This document shows positions 8,891 to 18,873 of a stretch of 64,000 nt of DNA, one piece after another. The position numbers were made by a program, and so were the translations under genes. The stretch's first letter is position 1; each line of letters begins with the position of its first letter. Location of the stretch: assembly GCA_014238905.1 (NCBI GenBank), contig JABAAE010000001.1, positions 418,712 to 482,711 on the forward strand, written 5' to 3'. The notes beneath the pieces were generated by a model. It searched no databases and had not been told where the DNA came from. It worked only from the letters and a program-made list of their open reading frames with translations. The stretch comes from Planctomycetota bacterium (GTDB taxonomy: Bacteria; Planctomycetota; Planctomycetia; Pirellulales; Pirellulaceae).

Positions 8891-8993
8891 TGATATTGGT
8901 GACTCCTAGGCGAAATGTCTCGCTCGATCAGGTCTGACCGACTGACACAAGAGGTTCCTTTCCAAGGATGAGTTTAACAAGACTGAAACAGAA

Positions 8994-10253
8994 ATGAGAA
9001 CATTCATTTACATCGGAGTGGTGGTTGGAATTCTGACTGGAATCGGGTTTGCCGCCTACGGTCCGATCGTCGATGCCATCAACGAAGCCAACAAGCCTAA
9101 CTGGCGAATCAGCAAAGTTGATACCGGAGATATTCTCTCTTCGGTAGATGCGACGGGGACTGTCCGTCCAGTTCTTTCCATTCAAATCGGAGCATTTGTT
9201 TCCGGCCCCATCGAAAAACTCCATGTTGAATTCAACCAGGAGGTGAGCAAAAACGAGCTCTTGGCGGAAATTGATTCTCGACTCTATGACGCTGCCGAAA
9301 AACGAGACCAAGCAACACTGCAAACCCGAGAAGCTGAAAAAATACGGATTGATGCATTGCTGGAGCAAGCCAAGAGAGAGGAAGCCCGGGCCAAGGAACT
9401 TCGCGCCGACAACGCCGGCTACATATCTCAGTCTGAGTTGGATCAATACGTCTACAACGTTAAAACACTTGAGGCACAACTCACCATTGCGAAGGCTTCT
9501 ATTTTACAAGCCGAAGCCAACCTCTTAAACTCAAAACAAAATGTTAGTTATACAAAAATCAGGGCGCCGGAAGCCGGTATTATTATTGACCGAAAAGTAG
9601 AACCTGGGCAAACGCTGACCGCCCAATTCCAGACCCCGGAAATGTTTGTAATCGCTCCTCGAATGAGGGAAAAAATGCACGTCTTCGCGGACGTGGATGA
9701 AGTTGACATCGGCAAGATTATCGAAGCATGGAATGACGAGCGTCCCGTCAAGTTTACCGTCGATTCCTATCCCGAAGATCTCTTCGAGGGCCGAATTTCA
9801 GAAGTAAGGTATAGTGCGACCGAGACCCAAAATGTCGTGACCTATCCTGTCGTTGTAGAAACGACCAACGCCGACCTCAAACTTCTTCCTGGCATGACCG
9901 CAACCATTGAATTTCAGGTTCAGAAAAAAGAGGGGTGTATTAGAGTGCCTAATTCAGCCATTCGCTTTCTACCGGACAAAAAGTACGTGCATCCCGATGA
10001 CCAGCCGATCTTGGAAGGCAGCCTCAGCACCAACGACCAAGACAATCAGGGCTCCCAATTGACAGCCTCCCAGAAACAGGAAGCTGAAATCCGACGAAAT
10101 AAACGACATGTCTGGATTCAGGAAGGCGATTTCTTAAGAGCCATAGAGATCACAGTCGGCATTAGCGATAATCGGTACACCGCGGTTAACTCAGGCAACC
10201 TGAAGTCCGGTCAACAACTGGTTACCGGTTTGAAGCCCAAGAGCGAACAATAG
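8994..10253 (+). CDS. MacA/HlyD-family periplasmic adaptor subunit
   Basis: 419 residues. One N-terminal membrane anchor (about 3-22) is followed by a beta/lipoyl segment (GTVRPVLSIQIGAFVSGPIE near 55), a coiled-coil hairpin (about 95-175, rich in Glu, Ala and Lys), the returning lipoyl half with KIRAPEAGIIIDRKVEPGQT near 185, and a beta-barrel region with LLPGMTATIEFQVQ near 305. This is the order in MacA-like adaptors, which link an inner-membrane ABC transporter to an outer-membrane channel. The permease gene follows after 14 bases, so the two form an operon. No TolC-like gene is in the window. Confidence 0.9.
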   Translation: MRTFIYIGVVVGILTGIGFAAYGPIVDAINEANKPNWRISKVDTGDILSSVDATGTVRPVLSIQIGAFVSGPIEKLHVEFNQEVSKNELLAEIDSRLYDAAEKRDQATLQTREAEKIRIDALLEQAKREEARAKELRADNAGYISQSELDQYVYNVKTLEAQLTIAKASILQAEANLLNSKQNVSYTKIRAPEAGIIIDRKVEPGQTLTAQFQTPEMFVIAPRMREKMHVFADVDEVDIGKIIEAWNDERPVKFTVDSYPEDLFEGRISEVRYSATETQNVVTYPVVVETTNADLKLLPGMTATIEFQVQKKEGCIRVPNSAIRFLPDKKYVHPDDQPILEGSLSTNDQDNQGSQLTASQKQEAEIRRNKRHVWIQEGDFLRAIEITVGISDNRYTAVNSGNLKSGQQLVTGLKPKSEQ

Positions 10254-10267
10254 GACTGGGCATCACT

Positions 10268-11512
10268 TTGGGATTCTGGAATACTTTTCGAATAGCCTTC
10301 AAGGCCTTGGGTAAAAACAAGATGCGGGCCGGGTTGACGGTACTAGGTGTCGTCATTGGGATCGCTGCAGTGACGGCCATGGTGTCGATTGGGCAGAGCC
10401 TGGGACAAGTAATCCAAAGTCAATTTGACAGCCTGGGGACCAATGTCATTATCGTCTCCCCCAAGAGTGAACGCCGCGGCGGAGTTAGGCAAAATGTTTC
10501 GTTGACATTAACGGCTGCGGACGCCCAGGCCATGGTCGACGAATGCCCTAGCGTCGGAGCTTCATCGCCACTGGTGGGTACCGGTGGCCAAGTCATTTAC
10601 GGCAACGTGAATTGGCGGCCGGACCAAATGATGGGTGTTGGTGAGGGATTTGAGCAGATTGGGACTTGGCAGGTCCTCGAACCAGGTCGTTTTTTCAATC
10701 AAACCGACATTCTGTCACGATCTAAAGTCTGTGTCATTGGTCAAACCGTTCGAAAAAAACTCTTTCAAACACGCAACCCCATCGGCGAAACCATTCGTGT
10801 CAGGAACGTGCCTTTTCGAGTTGTCGGCATTCTCAAGGAAAAGGGAACCGACCTTGTCGGCCGAGATCAGGACGACATTTTATTGATGCCCTATTCAACG
10901 GTTCGAAAACGGTTACAGGGATCAAGCTTCAACAACGTTGATGTTATTTTTGTTTCGGCCACCGGCAGCGGTCAAATGACCGATGCCACGTATGAGATTA
11001 ACCAACTATTATTAGACCGGCACCGCGTGGGGCAGGGCGAAACGCCCGATTTTGAAATCCAGAGTTCCACCCAGATCGCCGGTGTATTTGGGGCAATTAC
11101 CGGGACAATCACTCTGTTTTTATCGGCGGTAGCCGGCATTTCTCTGCTAGTGGGAGGAGTCGGAATCATGAATATTATGCTGGTCTCTGTCACCGAGCGA
11201 ACCCGGGAAATCGGAATCCGCATGGCCGTGGGCGCCCGGTCCTGGGACATTATGTTTCAATTCCTGGTGGAGTCGGTACTGCTCTCCTGTTTTGGAGGGA
11301 TGGTTGGATTTGCCTTGGGCGTTGGTTTTTCCGCTGGAGGGACCGCTCTGATTAATTATTTCTCTCCCGGCGCCGACTGGCCTGTTGTGATTTCCATACC
11401 GGCCGGTCTCTTGGCATTTGTTTTTGCAACATTTGTGGGTGTGGTTTTTGGGCTTTACCCGGCGATCCGTGCCAGCCAATTGGATCCCATCGACGCACTT
11501 CGATACGAATAA
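10268..11512 (+). CDS. MacB-like ABC transporter permease (FtsX domain), no ATPase domain
   Basis: 414 residues from a TTG start at 10268. Layout is MacB_PCD then FtsX: helix 1 at about 20-42 (MRAGLTVLGVVIGIAAVTAM), a periplasmic domain of about 230 residues, then three helices with the family signature VGGVGIMNIMLVSVTERTRE near 295, EIGIRMAVGARSWDI, and the C-terminal GLYPAIRASQLDPIDALRYE. It would couple ATP hydrolysis to export of a substrate handed over by the adaptor. In E. coli MacB the ATPase is fused at the N-terminus; here it is absent, and no separate MacB-type ATPase gene is next to it. The only ABC ATPase in the window, at 40 kb, has its own permease. Confidence 0.9.
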   Translation: MGFWNTFRIAFKALGKNKMRAGLTVLGVVIGIAAVTAMVSIGQSLGQVIQSQFDSLGTNVIIVSPKSERRGGVRQNVSLTLTAADAQAMVDECPSVGASSPLVGTGGQVIYGNVNWRPDQMMGVGEGFEQIGTWQVLEPGRFFNQTDILSRSKVCVIGQTVRKKLFQTRNPIGETIRVRNVPFRVVGILKEKGTDLVGRDQDDILLMPYSTVRKRLQGSSFNNVDVIFVSATGSGQMTDATYEINQLLLDRHRVGQGETPDFEIQSSTQIAGVFGAITGTITLFLSAVAGISLLVGGVGIMNIMLVSVTERTREIGIRMAVGARSWDIMFQFLVESVLLSCFGGMVGFALGVGFSAGGTALINYFSPGADWPVVISIPAGLLAFVFATFVGVVFGLYPAIRASQLDPIDALRYE

Positions 11513-11529
11513 GCCAAATTGACCGCTGT

Positions 11530-12288
11530 TTAGCCACGCCCGACAAAGGGCATCTTGGTCGCCATCACAGTCATAAACAGCACATTAGCATCCAGCGGCA
11601 GCGCAGCCATTTGCACAACTGCGGCAGCGACGTGCGTCACATCCATCAACGGCTCACTCAAGGTCTCGCCGTTGGGTTGTAATATGCCTTGATGGGAACC
11701 GGCAGCCATGGAGGTTCCAGCATTCCCAATATCAATTTGACCACAAGCAATGTTGAAGGGTCGTCCGTCAAGAGCGGTAGCTTTGGTCAGACCACTCACA
11801 CCGTGTTTGGTGGCAGCATAGGGAGCTGATCGAGGTCGAGGAGTCATCGCCGCCAACGAACCATTATTGATCACCCGTCCCCCCTGCGGCACTTGCCGTT
11901 TCATCAGCAAAAAGGCTTCCCGGGTACATAAAAAAGGACCCGTGAGGTTCGCATCTACCACCGCTTGCCATTGTTCGGGAGATAATTCCTCCAGACTAGC
12001 ATCAGGAGGGGCTATTCCAGCATTGTTGAAAAGCAGATCCAGCCGACCAAATGCCGACTCTATTTTTTTGAATAGCTCCGCTACCGAAATCGCATCCGTA
12101 ACATCTGTCGGGACGATCAATGTTTGGGCGTCTGCCCCTGCCAGATCAACCGTTTCCTGAAGAGCATTCCAACGGCGACCAGCCAATACCACTGTGTATC
12201 CGGCCTCGATCAGGGCAAGTGTGGTAACCCGTCCGATACCACTTCCTGCGCCCGTGACCAAGGCAATTTTTTGACCCGTGTCAACCAT
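11530..12288 (-). CDS. Short-chain dehydrogenase/reductase
   Basis: 252 residues, classical SDR length. The Rossmann nucleotide motif TGAGSGIG is near residue 14, NNAG near 90, the catalytic serine is in NNGSLAAM near 143, and YAATKHGV gives the YxxxK pair near 158-162. It is therefore an NAD(P)-dependent oxidoreductase acting on an alcohol or carbonyl substrate in the cytosol. Substrate cannot be deduced. The gene is convergent with the MacB-like permease gene, 17 bases away, and is not part of an obvious operon. Confidence 0.92.
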   Translation of the reverse strand: MVDTGQKIALVTGAGSGIGRVTTLALIEAGYTVVLAGRRWNALQETVDLAGADAQTLIVPTDVTDAISVAELFKKIESAFGRLDLLFNNAGIAPPDASLEELSPEQWQAVVDANLTGPFLCTREAFLLMKRQVPQGGRVINNGSLAAMTPRPRSAPYAATKHGVSGLTKATALDGRPFNIACGQIDIGNAGTSMAAGSHQGILQPNGETLSEPLMDVTHVAAAVVQMAALPLDANVLFMTVMATKMPFVGRG

Positions 12289-12560
12289 AGTTCCCGGTTC
12301 TCATAAAGTCTTCAAAACAATTTTTCTATCGAAAATCGGCCAACCGATTTCGTTTGATTCCATGGTAGATCGGGGGGGCCTTCGGCACCACAAGCCACTC
12401 CTTCTTTGGAAACGGACTGCTTTCACCAACCAGATCTCCGCCAAGACCGGTTTGAGGATGAATCGAATCTCTCACAGAAAACTGACAATCTTCTACGGCT
12501 TATCAGGAACCCGGCCGACCAGAAACGCCCCCAGAATTTCAGAATCAACGAACTGGCCTT

Positions 12561-13427
12561 TCATTCCGACTGTGCCGCTTCCTCTTCAAGTCGAATGTAT
12601 TTTTTTTTCACCCGTTGATAATACCGTTCCACAATCACCAGGACGAGGAGCATGCCACCTACTCCGCCAAGCTTCAGCCAAATATTATCAGACGGCATAA
12701 ATTCCTTTAGCGTTTGGGCCAACACCAACATCACCCCGTTTCCTAGCAGGCTGCCAACCAGAATTGCCGCCACGACCCTCTCGCGACGCATGCCCAGTAA
12801 TCGTCCAAAGATAGAGCCACCGATACTGCCAGTGGTTGAGCTAGGAAAAATCACAAAAAGAACCAATCCCATAAATGCCACGTTTCTAATCCAAGGCTGA
12901 TGCTTCAAAATGAAACGACCATCAGAGACCATCCCCTCCAATTTTGTCCCGAAGAAAGGTGCTTTGAATAGAATCCCCATATGGTAGGCGACAAAAAACG
13001 CTACCAGGAAATCCATGATGGTGACCATCCAGAATAATTCTCCAGAGCTCATCTCGAATTTCATATTGAGAAATTCGATGGGATCGCCACCCATTAGAAT
13101 GACAAAGCGGCCTAATAGCAGGAACGTGGCGGTGATCGCAATTCCGATATTTTTCAGACCATCAGGGCCTTGGAGCAGGAAAACCGACGTCAAAATTAAC
13201 AACCCAACGACGGCCGGGCCGACCAACGCGCACCACCACAAAACCGGCTGATCTTGACGAAAATTCTTTTCGACACCCGATTTGGCAAAGGCTTGGCTAA
13301 CTTTTTCTGATTTGACAACGGCATCATTTGAGTTGCCACCGTTGGCTGTTTTCCGATCCGTCTCCTGCAAATTGCCTCCCGTGCTGTCAGATGCATCCGT
13401 GGTTTTCGATTCAGGATTGAGAGTCAT
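12561..13427 (-). CDS. Small-multidrug-export-like membrane protein
   Basis: 288 residues. A hydrophilic N-terminal tail of about 60 residues rich in Ser, Thr, Asn and Asp precedes five or six membrane helices. Within them, FIVFPSSTTGSIGG-like sequence (LFVIFPSSTTGSIGG near 205) followed by RLLGMRRERVVAAILVGSLLG resembles the small multi-drug export family (PF06695), whose proteins have uncertain function. A basic and acidic C-terminal tail follows the last helix. The family call is from pattern memory and should be tested by profile search. The gene stands alone. Confidence 0.6.
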   Translation of the reverse strand: MTLNPESKTTDASDSTGGNLQETDRKTANGGNSNDAVVKSEKVSQAFAKSGVEKNFRQDQPVLWWCALVGPAVVGLLILTSVFLLQGPDGLKNIGIAITATFLLLGRFVILMGGDPIEFLNMKFEMSSGELFWMVTIMDFLVAFFVAYHMGILFKAPFFGTKLEGMVSDGRFILKHQPWIRNVAFMGLVLFVIFPSSTTGSIGGSIFGRLLGMRRERVVAAILVGSLLGNGVMLVLAQTLKEFMPSDNIWLKLGGVGGMLLVLVIVERYYQRVKKKYIRLEEEAAQSE

Positions 13428-13542
13428 TTTGGTACTTATTCCTGTTACTCCACCGAAAAACCGCTTCCGACATGAGCGGCCATTATCGACAACAAGTTCA
13501 ATGCTTGGAACCGTCCAGCGATAAATTTATAATGAATCTGAT

Positions 13543-13977
13543 TTATTTTGTTCCTTTTCGATCACCTTGAATCGTAACGACGATCACTCTTCCCGAGGCA
13601 CGGTTTCGGTGTTCACACAAATAAACACCCTGCCAAGTCCCCAACACCAAATTGCCTTTGGAAATCGGAATAGTAAGCGAATTGCCCAGCAATGACGATT
13701 TCACATGAGCTGGCATGTCATCGGCGCCTTCGTAGGTATGGATAAAATCCGGGTGTTCCCTGCATATATCATTGATGGCCGTCTCCATATCGATTCTCAC
13801 ATCCGGGTCGGCATTTTCATTAATCGTCAGGCTGGCAGAAGTGTGCTTCAAAAAAACGTGCAATAAGCCTACATGGATTTCCGCGATCTCGGGTGATTGC
13901 TCCAGCACCCAGTGGGTCACCAGGTGGAATCCTCTTGACATGGGGGGCAATTCAATTTGTCTTTGGAACCAGGTCAT
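13543..13977 (-). CDS. YjbQ/UPF0047 family protein (secondary thiamine-phosphate synthase type)
   Basis: 144 residues, full length for this single-domain family. Diagnostic segments: GLLHVFLKHTSASLTINENA near 37-56, with the conserved His, Thr and Asn residues; LLGNSLTIPISKGNLVLGTW near 95-114; and VYLCEHRNRASGRVIVVTIQ near the C-terminus. E. coli YjbQ has a weak thiamine-phosphate synthase activity and the true role is unsettled. The gene is followed downstream on the same strand by the SmdE-like membrane protein gene after a gap of about 115 bp, and preceded by the aminotransferase gene, but cotranscription is not obvious. Confidence 0.92.
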   Translation of the reverse strand: MTWFQRQIELPPMSRGFHLVTHWVLEQSPEIAEIHVGLLHVFLKHTSASLTINENADPDVRIDMETAINDICREHPDFIHTYEGADDMPAHVKSSLLGNSLTIPISKGNLVLGTWQGVYLCEHRNRASGRVIVVTIQGDRKGTK

Positions 13978-14038
13978 CGCGAATCCCCCGCTTTCTTTTG
14001 CGCATCATTTGATAAAACGGCGGCCTACGGCAACACGT

Positions 14039-15256
14039 TTACAGTACAGCAGCAATCGAATCACAGAGACGGCCAATATTTCGTGTATTGATTCCTGCTA
14101 CGTTGATTCTTCCTCCGCCCACGATGTAAATCGAATACTCATTACGCAATTGATCGACTTGGACCGGCGTGAGACCAGAAAACGAAAACATACCATTCTG
14201 TCTTTCGATAAATGAGAAATCGACTTCTGTTCTTGAATTCATTTCAGAAACCAAAAGAGAACGCACCTGCTTGATTCTGGATCTGATGGCCGATAGCTCA
14301 TCTTGCCACCGACGCGAAAATTCGGCATCGTTCAATACAATGGTGGCCAACGCCGCACCATGCCGAGGAGGATTGGAATAGTTCACACGAATACAGGATT
14401 TAACATGACTTAATATCGCGTCGGCGGCAGACCTGTCTTGAGCGACAACAGTCATCGCGCCAACCCGCTCCCCATACAATCCCAAATTCTTGGAAAACGA
14501 ACTGCAGACCATTACTTCCAAACCTGCATCGCATAACGCCAACACGCCGGCTACGTCTTCCTTTAATCCTTTGTGGAAACCTTGGTAGGCACAATCGACA
14601 AGCGGCAATAGCTCCCGGCTCCGAACCCATTCAGCAAGTTCTGACCATTGATCAACAGAAAAGTCGACTCCCGTAGGGTTGTGGCAACATCCGTGTAATA
14701 ACAGCACATCACCTGGTCGTGATTCACTGAGCGATTCCTTCATCCCTGCGAAATCCAAGCCGGTTTTGTCAGCATCAAGATAAGTGTAGGACTTTGTCAC
14801 CAGGCCAGAGGCAGCAAAAATGGCAGGATGGTTCGCCCACGTCGGACTGCTCATCCAGACCCGTGCCTGATCAAACTGTCGTTTAATAAAGTCTCCGGCA
14901 ATCCTTAATCCACCGGTCCCCCCGGGCGTCTGAACTGTCGCTGCTCTCGCTTGGGTAACGACAGGATGCTCCTTGCCAAAAATCAGATTCTGAACCGAAC
15001 TGGCGTATTCCGGGGATCCCTGAATACCGAGGTAGGATTTGCTTTTTTCTTGTTCTATCAATCGTTTTTCTGCGGCTCGAATGCAATCCAGAACCGGAGT
15101 CACCCCGTTTTCATCCTGATAAACACCAACGGTCAGATTGATTTTTTCTGGATTCGGATCATTTTTAAACGCTTCGTTAAGTCCCAAAATCGCATCTGGG
15201 GGCGCCGGTTCGACATGATTGAAAAAGGACTGGGCGGTGTTTTTGAGAGTGTTCAT
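14039..15256 (-). CDS. Aromatic/aspartate aminotransferase (class I, PLP-dependent)
   Basis: 405 residues, like AspC/TyrB. Recognisable segments are PPDAILGLNEAFKNDPNPEK near 18, NLTVGVYQDENG near 40, TPGGTGGLRIAGDF near 110, HGCCHNPTGVDF near 188, and the PLP-binding lysine in SSFSKNLGLYGERVG near 255. The enzyme exchanges amino groups between aspartate or an aromatic amino acid and 2-oxoglutarate. AspC versus TyrB specificity cannot be told from sequence by eye. It is divergent from the inositol-phosphate synthase gene, with 263 bases of shared upstream DNA. Confidence 0.93.
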   Translation of the reverse strand: MNTLKNTAQSFFNHVEPAPPDAILGLNEAFKNDPNPEKINLTVGVYQDENGVTPVLDCIRAAEKRLIEQEKSKSYLGIQGSPEYASSVQNLIFGKEHPVVTQARAATVQTPGGTGGLRIAGDFIKRQFDQARVWMSSPTWANHPAIFAASGLVTKSYTYLDADKTGLDFAGMKESLSESRPGDVLLLHGCCHNPTGVDFSVDQWSELAEWVRSRELLPLVDCAYQGFHKGLKEDVAGVLALCDAGLEVMVCSSFSKNLGLYGERVGAMTVVAQDRSAADAILSHVKSCIRVNYSNPPRHGAALATIVLNDAEFSRRWQDELSAIRSRIKQVRSLLVSEMNSRTEVDFSFIERQNGMFSFSGLTPVQVDQLRNEYSIYIVGGGRINVAGINTRNIGRLCDSIAAVL

Positions 15257-15519
15257 TGCGATCGGCTATAATTTTGGTACCGTTGACGACATGGTCAGCC
15301 AAACGAAACAATTGATATCGTCTGGCTGTTGTAGCGTTATACAATCAACACATAGTATCGCCGATTCAGCAAGGCCATAAGCCCTGATCAACCAACCCTC
15401 CAAATTCGCATGCGGATGTCAAACTTCGCACCAGCCTGGCACTGAAATCAACAAAAACAAGCTGAAGCGATCAGGCTGTCATTCTCAAATAACCAAAAAA
15501 TCTCAACAGGAAAAACTGG

Positions 15520-16710
15520 ATGTCAAAAAAAGTCGGAGTGTGGCTCATCGGAGCCTACGGAGGAGTTGCAACAACGGCCATCGTTGGCTTGGTAGCCCTA
15601 CAAAGAAAACTCACTGAAAACCATGGCCTGGTCAGTGAATTGCCCCAATTCCAGCAAGCCAATCTGATCGAATGGGACAACCTTGTCGTCGGTGGACATG
15701 ACATTCGCAAATCAACTTTGGCTACCGAAGCCAATCAACTGCTTAACGACAGCCGTCTTTTGAGTCCCGCTCTGTTGGAACTTTGCCAAGAAGATTTCGC
15801 GCGGATCAACGAGGAGATCCGACCGGGCATCATTTTTAATGTAGGCAAAACCATCACGTCTCTATCCGATCCGGAGATGACCAAAACCGGAGCGAGCCCA
15901 CGGGATCTGATTGAGTCGGTGAAAGAGGACTTAAAGTTGTTTGCCTCCACTAACAACCTCTCCAAGGTAATCGTCATGAACGTGTCCTCCACAGAGCCCA
16001 CCGTTGACGCTTCGGTTCTGCCTGCCAAATGGGATGATCTGGATGGCATGCTGGATTCCAACGATTGCCCTCTGGCAGCAAGTTCGCTTTATGCAATCGC
16101 CGCGCTGCAGTCGGGGATGCCCTACCTCAATTTCACACCGTCGCTGGGCACTGCTCCTGACGCCCTTTGTGAATTGGCGGAAATGAACAAGGTCTGCCAC
16201 ATGGGGCACGACGGAAAAACGGGAGAGACGCTACTCAAAAGCGCGTTGGCTCCCATGTTTCAACACCGCAACCTAAACATCATGAGCTGGGTGGGACACA
16301 ATATTTTCGGCAATATGGACGGTAAGGTTCTGGACGACCCTGAAAACAAAAAAACCAAGGTAGTCAGCAAGGACAAGCTCCTTGGCCAAATACTGGGCTA
16401 TGACCCGCAAACTCATATCAGTATCGAATACATTAAGAGCCTCGGGGACTGGAAGACTGCCTGGGACCACATTCATTTTGAGGGTTTTCTTTCGACACCG
16501 ATGGTGATGCAGTTTACATGGCAGGGAAGTGATTCCATTCTGGCTGCCCCGCTAGTTTTGGATCTCGTTCGATTTACCGAGTTGGCACATCGCCGGGGCG
16601 AAACTGGTTTGTTAAAAGACCTCTGCTGCTTTTTCAAGAGCCCGCTCGGCGTCCCGGAGAACAACTTTGTCAAACAATTCCAGTTACTCGAAAAATGGGC
16701 AACCCGTTAG
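15520..16710 (+). CDS. Inositol-3-phosphate synthase
   Basis: 396 residues, the shorter prokaryotic form. The start is supported by an AGGA ribosome site (AACAGGAAAAACTGG) ahead of the ATG. The N-terminus VGVWLIGAYGGVATTAIVGL is the NAD-binding loop; VMNVSSTEPTV near 153, LNFTPSLGTAP near 208, and GHDGKTGETLLKSALAPMF near 228 match the catalytic core. It isomerises glucose 6-phosphate to 1L-myo-inositol 3-phosphate, the entry to inositol lipids or solutes. No inositol monophosphatase or lipid gene adjoins it; the next gene downstream is a transporter about 245 bp away. Confidence 0.9.
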   Translation: MSKKVGVWLIGAYGGVATTAIVGLVALQRKLTENHGLVSELPQFQQANLIEWDNLVVGGHDIRKSTLATEANQLLNDSRLLSPALLELCQEDFARINEEIRPGIIFNVGKTITSLSDPEMTKTGASPRDLIESVKEDLKLFASTNNLSKVIVMNVSSTEPTVDASVLPAKWDDLDGMLDSNDCPLAASSLYAIAALQSGMPYLNFTPSLGTAPDALCELAEMNKVCHMGHDGKTGETLLKSALAPMFQHRNLNIMSWVGHNIFGNMDGKVLDDPENKKTKVVSKDKLLGQILGYDPQTHISIEYIKSLGDWKTAWDHIHFEGFLSTPMVMQFTWQGSDSILAAPLVLDLVRFTELAHRRGETGLLKDLCCFFKSPLGVPENNFVKQFQLLEKWATR

Positions 16711-16955
16711 CTCCTGCTTCACAAGGGTCATCACACCGCCGGTAAGATCGAGGTAGATTCGTTGAATCGCCTCGAGTTGCCAGGTTTTCCCGGCGGATGA
16801 TCACCCAAGGTGGTATCGGACATCCTCCAGTCTGACCAGGCTTTTTACTTGGGCACCCAAACGGGCTAAATTTTGATTATGCTATTAATAACCCTCCTGA
16901 GCTCCGCTACCGCGAAGCTCAGACTTTGTCCGATTCTTGCTCCGAAAATTTTCCG

Positions 16956-18791
16956 ATGTCCCAATCCAACCAAACGTCTGCAGATCGTGAAATACTGAAA
17001 GCTGCCCATCAAAAAGGTGGAATTGCTACGATCTTTGCCTTCTTTCGTTTATCCGGACCAGGCTGGCTTCAGGCAGCCATCACACTGGGAGGGGGTTCGC
17101 TGGGAAGTGCGCTGTACCTGGGAGTTTTAGGCGGCACCTCCATGCTATGGCTGCAGCTGGTAGCGATTATCGCCGGCGTCATCATGCTATCGGCCATCAG
17201 CTACATCACTCTTTCTACAGGCCGCCGGCCGTACCAAGCGATCAATCAATTCATTAATCCCGTTCTTGGTGTCGGTTGGCTACTTGCCACCATTTTGGCA
17301 AACATGATCTGGATCATGCCGCAATTCAGCCTCTGTTTTGACGCAATTGATAACAACCTGACCGGAAAAACAATGGGCGATAGCAGCTTTTTGAAATGGG
17401 GTATTTCCGGAGCACTGTTTGCCTTTGCTGCAGTCATGGTCTATCTCAGCGCCGGCAAAGGATTGTTGACACGAATGTTCGACCTATTTCTTAAGTTGGT
17501 CGTTGCTGTGATCATCATTTGTTTTGTGGGCGTTGTTGTCGTCTTACTGCAACAGGAAAAACTGGCGCTGATCGAGACGCTGAAGGGATTTATTCCCGAT
17601 CTTTCACAATGGTTTTCCCCCACCCAAAAAATACAGGACCTTCTTGCTGGCCTTTCAGACGACCAGAGAGCCATGTGGTCGGCCGATATCGTCCAACGGC
17701 AAAGGGAGATCATGATCTCGTCCGCGGCGACAGCGGTTGGTTTGAACATGACTTTTCTTCTTCCCTATTCTCTGCTCGCCAGAGGTTGGGACAAACCTTT
17801 CCGCGGCTTGGCGCGGTTCGACCTCTTAACCGGTATGGCCATCCCGTTTGTTCTGGTCACCAGTTGTATCGTGATTGCCTCAGCAGCCAGTTTTCATGGA
17901 AAGGCAGATCCTGCCTTGTTGAGTTCAGATCCGGAAACCGTCAAATCCAGTCCCTTTTATAAATCAGCAGCACCGATCATCCGTGACAAAATCCTGAAAC
18001 AAGACCCGCAGTATGCCGAAACACTGAAAACAACGCTGGCCATTGAATCGGAAATCAAAATTCTGAAGGACCGATTAGACAAGGATTGGTTCGACAAAGA
18101 AGCCACCCAGTCGCTCTCCGAAAAAAACAAGGAACTAGAAGCCGAAACCCTGAAGATCGTCGCCAATGTAGCACCATCTCTTTCCAGTGAATCAAAAACA
18201 TTGGCTACCGTTCTGGTCAAACCTAATGCCAATCAACTGGCAAAATCACTCGAGCCTTTGCTGGGACCAGATCGATCTAATCTGGTTTTTGGTGCCGGCG
18301 CCCTAGCCATGGGTTTCTCCACGATCATCATTCTGATGATGATTAATGGCTATGCGGTCAGGGAGATGTTTGGCAAGCCAAACAGCAAAACTCTTAATCT
18401 GGTTGGTGCTTTAGCAGCAGGCGCAGTCGGCGTTTGTTATCCCATCATCTGGGGAGGTGCATCGAAAACCTGGTTGATCATCATGGCCTCTACGTTTGGT
18501 GCGATGTTGCTTCCGATCGCCTATGTCGCGTTTTTCTTTATGATGAACAATACCCAGTTGATGGGTGAGCATAAGCCCCGAGGTGCCAACCTGTGGATCT
18601 GGAATGTTCTCATGGCCTTTGGAGTCATTGCTGCTTTTGCTCAGGCCCTATCTGCCATTTACACCAAATTGGGAGGAGACCAAGGCATGTTTGTCTTGGG
18701 TGCCGCTGTCACCTTTGTGATTCTAAGCCTCTTCGGATTTTCAGCTCGAAGTGTTAAGAAAGGGAACTTATCGGTCGACTCCAACGCGTGA
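16956..18791 (+). CDS. Nramp-like transporter lacking canonical metal-site motifs
   Basis: 611 residues from the ATG at 16956; an in-frame TTG at 16926 is less likely. Eleven or so membrane helices are visible. The N-terminal SGPGWLQAAITLGGGSLGSA aligns with Nramp helix 1, and FLLPYSLLARGWDKPFRG aligns with helix 6. In true Nramp proteins these helices carry DPGN and MPHN, which bind Mn/Fe. Here they read GGGS and LPYS, so transport of divalent metals is doubtful. A hydrophilic, partly coiled-coil insert of about 110 residues (near 300-420) divides the membrane domain, again unlike Nramp. I would call it an APC-superfamily Nramp relative of unknown substrate. Confidence 0.75.
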   Translation: MSQSNQTSADREILKAAHQKGGIATIFAFFRLSGPGWLQAAITLGGGSLGSALYLGVLGGTSMLWLQLVAIIAGVIMLSAISYITLSTGRRPYQAINQFINPVLGVGWLLATILANMIWIMPQFSLCFDAIDNNLTGKTMGDSSFLKWGISGALFAFAAVMVYLSAGKGLLTRMFDLFLKLVVAVIIICFVGVVVVLLQQEKLALIETLKGFIPDLSQWFSPTQKIQDLLAGLSDDQRAMWSADIVQRQREIMISSAATAVGLNMTFLLPYSLLARGWDKPFRGLARFDLLTGMAIPFVLVTSCIVIASAASFHGKADPALLSSDPETVKSSPFYKSAAPIIRDKILKQDPQYAETLKTTLAIESEIKILKDRLDKDWFDKEATQSLSEKNKELEAETLKIVANVAPSLSSESKTLATVLVKPNANQLAKSLEPLLGPDRSNLVFGAGALAMGFSTIIILMMINGYAVREMFGKPNSKTLNLVGALAAGAVGVCYPIIWGGASKTWLIIMASTFGAMLLPIAYVAFFFMMNNTQLMGEHKPRGANLWIWNVLMAFGVIAAFAQALSAIYTKLGGDQGMFVLGAAVTFVILSLFGFSARSVKKGNLSVDSNA

Positions 18792-18873
18792 CAAATCAAG
18801 CCGTTTAGGAGCAAAAAGACACTGTCATCGACCGTCTTGTCTTGGGTTGACTCAAAAAGCCCCTTGATTCGAA

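Larger units (their letters stand above)
8595..8993. other. 399-base intergenic region upstream of the efflux adaptor
   Basis: Contains a perfect 12-base palindrome (8788-8799), an inverted repeat able to form a hairpin (8862-8890) and a 68-codon minus-strand frame (8657-8863) of doubtful reality. Presumably holds the promoter of the adaptor/permease operon. Confidence 0.4.

Noticed and set aside
8595..8993. Intrinsic terminator at the 8862-8890 hairpin
   Set aside because: No T-run follows the stem on either strand.
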